Of a stretch of DNA of 64,000 bases, positions 59,049-64,000 are shown in pieces (positions within the stretch are counted from its first letter, which is position 1; each line of letters starts with the position of its first letter). The notes under the pieces are model-generated. The model made no database searches. It was not told where the DNA came from and saw only the letters and a program-made list of their open reading frames with translations. The position numbers were made by a program, and so were the translations under genes. The stretch is from Micromonospora_G sp044901685 (GTDB taxonomy: Bacteria > Actinomycetota > Actinomycetes > Mycobacteriales > Micromonosporaceae). The stretch lies in assembly GCF_044901685.1 (NCBI RefSeq), contig NZ_JBJDPS010000017.1, forward strand, positions 57,651 through 121,650. Direction: 5' to 3'.

Positions 59049-60248
59049 ATGGCTTCGGTGATCGTCAGCGGCGCGCGTACCCCGATGGGGCGGCTGCTGG
59101 GCAACCTCAAGGACCTGTCCGCGACCAAGCTCGGCGGGATCGCGATCCAGGGTGCGCTGGAGCGTGCCGGGGTCGCCCCCGAGCAGGTGCAGTACGTGAT
59201 CATGGGGCAGGTGCTGCAGGCCGGCGCCGGGCAGATCCCGGCCCGTCAGGCCGCGGTCGAGGCCGGCATCCCGATGAACGTACCGGCTCTCACGATCAAC
59301 AAGGTCTGCCTCTCCGGCCTGGACGCGATCGCCCTGGCCGACCAGCTCATCCGGGCCGGCGAGTTCGACATCGTGGTGGCCGGCGGCATGGAGTCGATGA
59401 CCAACGCCCCGCACCTGCTCCTCGGCCAGCGGGCCGGCTACAAGTACGGCGACGTGGTGGTCAAGGACCACATGGCGCTGGACGGGCTGACCGACCCCTG
59501 GGACTGCTGCGCGATGGGGGAGTCGACCGAGCGGCACGGGGTACGGCACGGAATCACCCGCGAGGAGCAGGACGCGTTCGCCGCGACCAGTCACCAGCGG
59601 GCCGCCGCCGCGCAGAAGAACGGCGTCTTCGCCGACGAGATCGTCCCGGTGACCCTGCCACAGCGCAAGGGTGACCCGGTGGTGGTCAGCACGGACGAGG
59701 GGATCCGCCCGGAGACCACGGTCGAGACGCTCGCCCGGCTCCGGCCCGCCTTCACCCCCGACGGCACGATCACCGCCGGCAGCTCCTCGCCGATCTCCGA
59801 CGGCGCCGCCGCGGTCGTGGTGATGAGCAAGGCCAAGGCGGTCGAGCTGGGCCTGACCTGGCTGGCCGAGATCGGCGCCCACGGCAACGTCGCCGGCCCG
59901 GACAACTCGCTGCACTCGCAGCCGTCGAACGCGATCAACCACGCGTTGCGCAAGGCCGGTCTCGGCGTCGGCGACCTGGACCTGGTCGAGATCAACGAGG
60001 CGTTCGCGGCGGTCGGCGTCCAGTCCACCCGTGACCTGGGCATCAGCGACGAGATCGTGAACGTCAACGGCGGCGCGATCGCGCTCGGCCACCCGATCGG
60101 CATGTCCGGCGCCCGGCTCGTGCTCACCCTCGCGATGGAGCTGCGCCGCCGGGGCGGCGGCACCGGGGCGGCGGCGCTGTGCGGCGGTGGTGGTCAGGGC
60201 GACGCGTTGATCGTGCACGTACCGCGCGGTGCCGGCGAGCGGGCGTGA
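59049..60248 (+). CDS. Acetyl-CoA C-acetyltransferase (thiolase)
   Basis: Biosynthetic-type thiolase of 399 aa, condensing or cleaving acetoacetyl-CoA; cytoplasmic. The acyl-accepting C87 is in NKVCLSGLDAIALAD, the conserved NEAF in LVEINEAFAAVG, the His in GGAIALGHPIGMSGAR, and the second Cys in AALCGGGGQGDA. Length is normal. ATG 59049 follows GGAGGCGGAGAG. It overlaps meaB by 4 nt (GTGA). Its product could feed the 3-hydroxybutyryl-CoA dehydrogenase at 6198 and butyryl-CoA formation. Confidence 0.94.
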   Translation: MASVIVSGARTPMGRLLGNLKDLSATKLGGIAIQGALERAGVAPEQVQYVIMGQVLQAGAGQIPARQAAVEAGIPMNVPALTINKVCLSGLDAIALADQLIRAGEFDIVVAGGMESMTNAPHLLLGQRAGYKYGDVVVKDHMALDGLTDPWDCCAMGESTERHGVRHGITREEQDAFAATSHQRAAAAQKNGVFADEIVPVTLPQRKGDPVVVSTDEGIRPETTVETLARLRPAFTPDGTITAGSSSPISDGAAAVVVMSKAKAVELGLTWLAEIGAHGNVAGPDNSLHSQPSNAINHALRKAGLGVGDLDLVEINEAFAAVGVQSTRDLGISDEIVNVNGGAIALGHPIGMSGARLVLTLAMELRRRGGGTGAAALCGGGGQGDALIVHVPRGAGERA

Positions 60249-61222
60249 CGGTGCGACGTGGTCGGGACGTACCGCTGCTGGTCGACCGGGCCCGCGACGG
60301 TGACGCCCGGGCGGTCGCACGCCTGATCACCCTGGTGGAGTCCGGGGACGAACTGCTGCCCGAGGTGGCCGCGGCGCTCGCGCCGTACTCCGGGCAGGCC
60401 CAGGTGATCGGGCTGACCGGGGCGCCCGGGGTGGGCAAGTCGACCACCACCAACGAACTGGTCCGGAGCCTGCGCGCCGCCGGTCACCGGGTCGGGGTGC
60501 TCGCCGTCGACCCGTCGAGCCCGTTCACCGGCGGGGCGATCCTCGGCGACCGGGTACGGATGCAGGAGCACGCCACCGATCCGGGCGTCTTCATCCGTTC
60601 CATGTCCAGCCGGGGCCACCTGGGCGGGCTGGCCGCCGCCACCCCCCAGGCGGTACGGGTCCTGGAGGGCGCCGGCTGCGACGTGGTGCTGGTCGAGACG
60701 GTGGGCGTCGGGCAGGCCGAGGTGGAGGTGGCGTCGCTCGCCGACACCACGCTGGTGCTGCTCGCGCCCGGGATGGGCGACGCGATCCAGGCGGTCAAGG
60801 CTGGCATCCTGGAGATCGCGGACGTGTTCGTGGTCAACAAGGCGGACCGGGACGGCGCCGACGCGACCGTACGGGACATCCAGGGGATGATCGCGCTGGG
60901 CGAGCGCGGTCCCGGGCAGTGGCGTCCGCAGGTGGTCCGCGCGGTCGCCGTACGGTCCGAGGGGATCGACGACGTCGTCGGCGCGATCGAACGGCACCGG
61001 GCCTGGCTGGTCGCGCACGACGAGTTGCGGCGGCGTCGGGAGGCGCGGGCCGTAGCCGAGGTGGAGGCGATCGCGCTCGGCGTGCTCCGGGCCCGGCTCG
61101 GCTCGTTGCGGGACGGCACCGGGCTGGCCGGTCTCGCCGCCAAGGTGGCCGCGGGTTCGCTCGACCCGTACGCCGCCGCCGGTGACCTGCTCGCCGAACT
61201 GGACCACCGCTCGACCCGCTGA
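60245..61222 (+). CDS. meaB: Mutase-associated GTPase MeaB
   Basis: G-protein chaperone of adenosylcobalamin mutases, 325 aa; it gates cofactor delivery and repair. P-loop GAPGVGKST (59-67), switch region LAVDPSSPFTGGAILGDRVRM, ETVGVGQAE (Walker B/switch III region) and NKADRDG base-recognition motif. GTG 60245 overlaps the thiolase stop. The mutase it serves is probably the large subunit at 62229. The C-terminal dimerisation arm is present, so it is full length. Confidence 0.94.
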   Translation: MTVRRGRDVPLLVDRARDGDARAVARLITLVESGDELLPEVAAALAPYSGQAQVIGLTGAPGVGKSTTTNELVRSLRAAGHRVGVLAVDPSSPFTGGAILGDRVRMQEHATDPGVFIRSMSSRGHLGGLAAATPQAVRVLEGAGCDVVLVETVGVGQAEVEVASLADTTLVLLAPGMGDAIQAVKAGILEIADVFVVNKADRDGADATVRDIQGMIALGERGPGQWRPQVVRAVAVRSEGIDDVVGAIERHRAWLVAHDELRRRREARAVAEVEAIALGVLRARLGSLRDGTGLAGLAAKVAAGSLDPYAAAGDLLAELDHRSTR

Positions 61223-61302
61223 CCGCCGCGACCGCGCCGTCTCCCGTTGAACCGTCGCGTCGCCTGGCACCGTCCCCCGCTGAAACGCCGCGACCACGCC
61301 GT

Positions 61303-61414
61303 CGCCGCGACCACGCCGCGCCGTCCCCGGCTGTCGCCGCGACCACGCCGCGCCGTCCCCGGCTGTCGCCGCGACCACGCCGCGCCGTCCCCGGCTGTCG
61401 CCGCGACCACGCCG
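61303..61414. repeat. 32-bp tandem repeat array
   Basis: Three full identical copies at 61303, 61335 and 61367 (unit begins CGCCGCGACCACGCCGCG and ends CCCCGGCTGT), a 16-bp partial copy at 61399, and a truncated copy just before 61303. Confidence 0.9.
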
Positions 61415-61452
61415 TCGTCCGCTGCCGTCGGGCCCGCCGGCTGCGGCTCGGG

Positions 61453-61508
61453 CGTTAACAGGGGGCCCTTCCTATACGGAAAGCGATAACAGGGGGCCCT
61501 TCCTTTCA
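61453..61508. repeat. GGGCCCTTCCT element, copy 3 (direct-repeat form)
   Basis: Two direct motif copies, GTTAACAGGGGGCCCTTCCT and ATAACAGGGGGCCCTTCCTT, separated by ATACGGAAAGCG. It is almost identical to 11672-11728. Here the flanking genes point the same way. Confidence 0.85.
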
Positions 61509-61621
61509 CGGGTCCGGGGTGGACAGTATCCGTCAGGTTGTGCCACGTCAGCGGGCTGGCGAGTAGGCTCCGTGATCGCGCAGGGCGCCGGGTGGGCGCC
61601 CAGACCAGGGGAGAAGCGAGC

Positions 61622-62050
61622 ATGAGCGAGGCTGTAGAGAACACCGCGGGCGACGCCGCGACCACGGCGGCGCCGGCCGCCGCGCCGCGCGGCACCACCG
61701 CGATCTCCGAGGAGGTCGTGGAGAAGATCGCCGGTACGGCGGCGCGTGAGGTGCCGGGCGTCGCCGATCTCGGTGGTGACGTGGCGCGGTTCTTCGACAA
61801 CGTGCTGAACCGGATCGGGCTGGACGAGGTGGGCGACGCCGGTCGTGGCGTCTCGGTGGAGGTGAAGGGGACCGCCGCCGTCATCAACGTGGTGATCGTG
61901 ATCGAGGCCGGTCAGGTCGTGGGCGAGGTGACCGAGGCGGTACGGGTGAAGGTCATCGAGGCGGTCGAGAAGTACGGTCTCACGGTGACCGAGGTGAACG
62001 TCAAGGTCGACGACATCGAGCTCCCCGCCGCACCGGCCGCTGGCGCCTGA
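61622..62050 (+). CDS. Asp23/Gls24 family envelope stress protein
   Basis: Protein of 142 aa. Low-complexity Ala/Thr-rich N-terminus (1-25), then the Asp23/Gls24 domain ISEEVVEKIAGTAAREVPGV, with VEVKGTAAVINVVIVIEAGQV and VNVKVDDIELP. Family members are abundant, membrane-associated by partner proteins, and linked to envelope stress. It lacks the Lys-rich tail seen in some paralogues. GGGGAGAAG precedes ATG 61622. It may be in the same unit as the mutase gene that follows by 178 nt. Confidence 0.87.
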   Translation: MSEAVENTAGDAATTAAPAAAPRGTTAISEEVVEKIAGTAAREVPGVADLGGDVARFFDNVLNRIGLDEVGDAGRGVSVEVKGTAAVINVVIVIEAGQVVGEVTEAVRVKVIEAVEKYGLTVTEVNVKVDDIELPAAPAAGA

Positions 62051-62189
62051 GCCCGGTACGCCGGCTGATCCGTCAGCCGAACAGTTGCCGTGATACTGGG
62101 ACCTTTCGCCCCGGATCGCCCTCGATCCGGTGGCGGAAGGTCCCCGACGGCGAGGCTGGCTTAGTGATCGTTCAGGAGTGCCCTCTATG

Positions 62190-62206
62190 CTCGACTGGCA
62201 GTCGAG
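62190..62206 (+). promoter_or_regulatory. Small hairpin upstream of the mutase start
   Basis: CTCGACT, loop GGC, AGTCGAG. It lies just 3' of TATGCT (62186-62191, a -10-like hexamer) and 5' of GAGGAGGAG, so it could affect ribosome access. This is inference. Confidence 0.3.
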
Positions 62207-62228
62207 GACTCGAGGAGGAGCTCTCCGG

Positions 62229-63917
62229 ATGAACGCCGACGAGATCGATGCCGGCCGGGCCCGCTGGCAGGCCCGGTACGACGCGGCCCGCAAACGGGAC
62301 GCCGACTTCACCACCCTGTCCGGCACGCCCGTCGAACCGGTCTACGGACCCCCGGCGGGGACCGACCACCCCGGGTTCGAGCGAATCGGCTGGCCGGGCG
62401 AGTACCCGTACACCCGGGGTCTCTATCCGACCGGCTACCGGGGGCGGACCTGGACCATCCGGCAGTTCGCCGGCTTCGGCAACGCCCAGCAGACCAACGA
62501 GCGCTACAAGATGATCCTCGGCGCCGGGGGCGGCGGGCTCTCGGTCGCCTTCGACATGCCGACCCTGATGGGGCGCGACTCCGACGACCCCCAGTCGCTC
62601 GGCGAGGTCGGCCACTGTGGTGTCGCGGTCGACTCGGCCGCCGACATGGAGACGCTCTTCGACGGCATCGACCTGGCCGGCACCACCACCTCGATGACCA
62701 TCTCCGGGCCGGCCGTCCCGGTCTTCTGCATGTACCTGGTCGCCGCCGAGCGGCAGGGTGCCGACCTGTCCAGGCTGGACGGCACGTTGCAGACCGACAT
62801 CTTCAAGGAGTACATCGCGCAGAAGGAGTGGCTCTTCGCGCCGGAGCCGCACCTGCGCCTGATCGGCGACCTGATGGAGTACTGCGCCCGGGAGATCCCG
62901 CGCTACAAGCCGTTGTCGGTCTCCGGCTACCACATTAGGGAGGCCGGCTCGACCGCCGCCCAGGAGTTGGCGTACACCCTCGCGGACGGGTTCGGCTACG
63001 TCGAACTCGGGCTCTCCCGGGGGCTGGACGTGAACGTCTTCGCCCCGGGCCTCAGTTTCTTCTTCGACGCCCACCTCGACTTCTTCGAGGAGATCGCCAA
63101 GTTCCGGGCCGCTCGCCGGATCTGGGCCCGCTGGCTGCGCGAGGTCTACGGCGCGACCGACGAGCGGGCGCTCTGGCTCCGCTTCCACACCCAGACCGCC
63201 GGCGTCTCGCTGACCGCGCAGCAGCCGGTCAACAACGTCGTACGGACTGCGGTCGAGGCGCTCGCGGCCGTCCTCGGCGGCACCAACTCGCTGCACACGA
63301 ACGCGCTGGACGAGACGCTCGCGCTGCCGACCGACTCCTCGGCCGAGATCGCGCTCCGGACCCAGCAGGTGTTGATGGAGGAGATCGGCGTGACCAACGT
63401 CGCCGACCCGCTCGGTGGCTCCTGGTACGTCGAGGCGCTCACCGACCGGATCGAGGCCGAGGCGGAGGAGATCTTCGCCCGGATCCGCCAGTTGGCCGGC
63501 GACGGACCACACCCGATCGGCCCGATGACCTCGGGCATCCTGCGTGGGATCGAGGACGGCTGGTTCACCGGCCAGATCGCCGAGGCGGCGTTCAGCTACC
63601 AGCAGGCTCTGGAGAAGGGCGAGAAGAGGATCGTCGGTGTGAACGTACACACCGGTACGGTCGCCAAGGAACTGGAGATCCTGCGTATCTCGCACGAGGT
63701 GGAGTTGGAGCAGCGCCGGATCCTCGCCGCGCGCAAGGCGGGACGGGACAACGCCGCGGTGGAGGCGGCACTGGCCCGACTGGTGGCCGTCGCCCGTACC
63801 GACGAGAACATGATCCCGGCCATGCTGGACGCGTCCCGCGCCGAGGCGACCCTCGGCGAGATCTGCGACGCCCTCCGCACCGAATGGGGCACCTACCAAG
63901 AACCCCCCCGCTTCTAA
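62229..63917 (+). CDS. icmA: Isobutyryl-CoA mutase large subunit (IcmA-type), annotated alternatively as methylmalonyl-CoA mutase
   Basis: Adenosylcobalamin-dependent mutase large subunit of 562 aa, converting isobutyryl-CoA and n-butyryl-CoA. The TIM-barrel motifs are clear (WTIRQFAGFGNAQQTNERY, GLSVAFDMPTLMGRDSD, SISGYH-like VSGYHIREAGS). Two residues that decide substrate are F80 (IRQFAGF) and Q198 (KEYIAQKEW): methylmalonyl-CoA mutase has Tyr89 and Arg207 there, IcmA has Phe80 and Gln198, with exactly these numbers from ATG 62229. There is no C-terminal DxHxxG cobalamin domain, so a small subunit (IcmB) is needed and is not seen in this window. Start also has GAGGAGGAG upstream. Confidence 0.9.
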   Translation: MNADEIDAGRARWQARYDAARKRDADFTTLSGTPVEPVYGPPAGTDHPGFERIGWPGEYPYTRGLYPTGYRGRTWTIRQFAGFGNAQQTNERYKMILGAGGGGLSVAFDMPTLMGRDSDDPQSLGEVGHCGVAVDSAADMETLFDGIDLAGTTTSMTISGPAVPVFCMYLVAAERQGADLSRLDGTLQTDIFKEYIAQKEWLFAPEPHLRLIGDLMEYCAREIPRYKPLSVSGYHIREAGSTAAQELAYTLADGFGYVELGLSRGLDVNVFAPGLSFFFDAHLDFFEEIAKFRAARRIWARWLREVYGATDERALWLRFHTQTAGVSLTAQQPVNNVVRTAVEALAAVLGGTNSLHTNALDETLALPTDSSAEIALRTQQVLMEEIGVTNVADPLGGSWYVEALTDRIEAEAEEIFARIRQLAGDGPHPIGPMTSGILRGIEDGWFTGQIAEAAFSYQQALEKGEKRIVGVNVHTGTVAKELEILRISHEVELEQRRILAARKAGRDNAAVEAALARLVAVARTDENMIPAMLDASRAEATLGEICDALRTEWGTYQEPPRF

Positions 63918-63951
63918 CTCGAAAATCGAACCGCAGGCAGACGCGCGGCAG

Positions 63952-63980
63952 CATCCCGCGTAGCGAAGCGGAGCGGGATG
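63952..63980 (+). terminator. Hairpin downstream of the mutase gene
   Basis: CATCCCGC (63952-63959), 13-nt loop, GCGGGATG (63973-63980), 35 nt after the stop. No T-run. It may also be one copy of an intergenic repeat that continues past the window. Confidence 0.45.
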
Positions 63981-64000
63981 GGTGCTTGCCGGGTGGGCGG

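Larger units (their letters stand above)
61223..61621. other. Repeat-filled region between meaB and the Gls24 gene
   Basis: No credible gene. It holds a 32-bp tandem repeat (61303-61398), a GGGCCCTTCCT element (61453-61508) and a possible -10 (TAGGCT at 61564-61569) with the GGGGAGAAG ribosome site of the Gls24 gene. Confidence 0.6.

Noticed and set aside
61303..61414. CRISPR array or direct-repeat origin
   Set aside because: Repeats adjoin without spacers and no initiator gene or DnaA-box cluster is seen.
62130..62228. Longer mutase start at 62130 or 62187
   Set aside because: The start at 62229 gives the IcmA numbering of F80 and Q198 and has a good ribosome site.

Overview
The window is high-GC chromosomal DNA of a filamentous actinobacterium, most likely a member of the Micromonosporaceae (inference from gene content, frequent GTG starts, codon bias toward G/C at third positions, and gene orders shared with Mycobacterium and Streptomyces as I remember them). 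I see about 50 protein genes and no tRNA or rRNA genes, CRISPR arrays or insertion sequences.

1-22 kb is mostly housekeeping: a phospholipid-methyltransferase-like gene, a NarL-type two-component pair, a DedA protein, a cobalamin adenosyltransferase head to head with murA (whose catalytic Cys is Asp), a 3-hydroxybutyryl-CoA dehydrogenase, an ABC-2 exporter, a polysaccharide deacetylase, a DUF4126 membrane protein, nucS (mismatch endonuclease), a methyltransferase, an aldehyde dehydrogenase, an FHA protein, two overlapping alpha/beta hydrolases, a double-headed 3-hydroxyacyl-CoA dehydrogenase, two tandem secreted FG-GAP proteins, a small zinc-ribbon protein and another hydrolase.

22.8-49.5 kb is a complete-looking exopolysaccharide locus in four opposed blocks. 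A minus-strand block encodes a GT4, a Wzz-like protein, a Wzy-like polymerase and three GT2 enzymes. Two giant secreted proteins (1227 and 1242 aa; sugar-dehydrogenase beta-propeller, PKD, and a duplicated beta-rich domain) form a tandem duplication in the middle. A second minus-strand block encodes an SDR, a methyltransferase, a GT2 and a Wzx flippase. A plus-strand operon encodes a sugar C-methyltransferase, a nucleotidyltransferase resembling glucose-1-phosphate cytidylyltransferase, a PIG-L deacetylase, a pyruvyl transferase and an FrhB-like iron-sulfur/flavin protein. A membrane-anchored beta-helix protein follows. The genes suggest a Wzx/Wzy-type polymer carrying a C-methylated sugar and possibly pyruvate or reduced groups; I do not recognise a described system with this composition.

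49.6-56 kb holds an AI-2E-type permease, an LtrA protein and two adjacent long coiled-coil proteins with DivIVA-like N-termini, one built of 11-residue repeats, resembling the Scy/FilP polar-growth locus. 56.3-64 kb continues with an LLM (F420-type) oxidoreductase, a 2OG-Fe(II) oxygenase-like gene, a methylmalonyl-CoA-epimerase-like gene, a thiolase, meaB, a Gls24 protein and a mutase large subunit whose Phe80/Gln198 mark it as isobutyryl-CoA mutase rather than methylmalonyl-CoA mutase. The adenosyltransferase at 3.7-4.3 kb could supply its adenosylcobalamin.

Between genes there are several repeat types: a hairpin element present twice with compensating arm changes, a GGGCCCTTCCT-based element at three sites, and unrelated tandem arrays of 20-, 24- and 32-bp units. 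At least a dozen genes have a -10-like hexamer placed 6-7 nt before the start codon, pointing to leaderless transcription.
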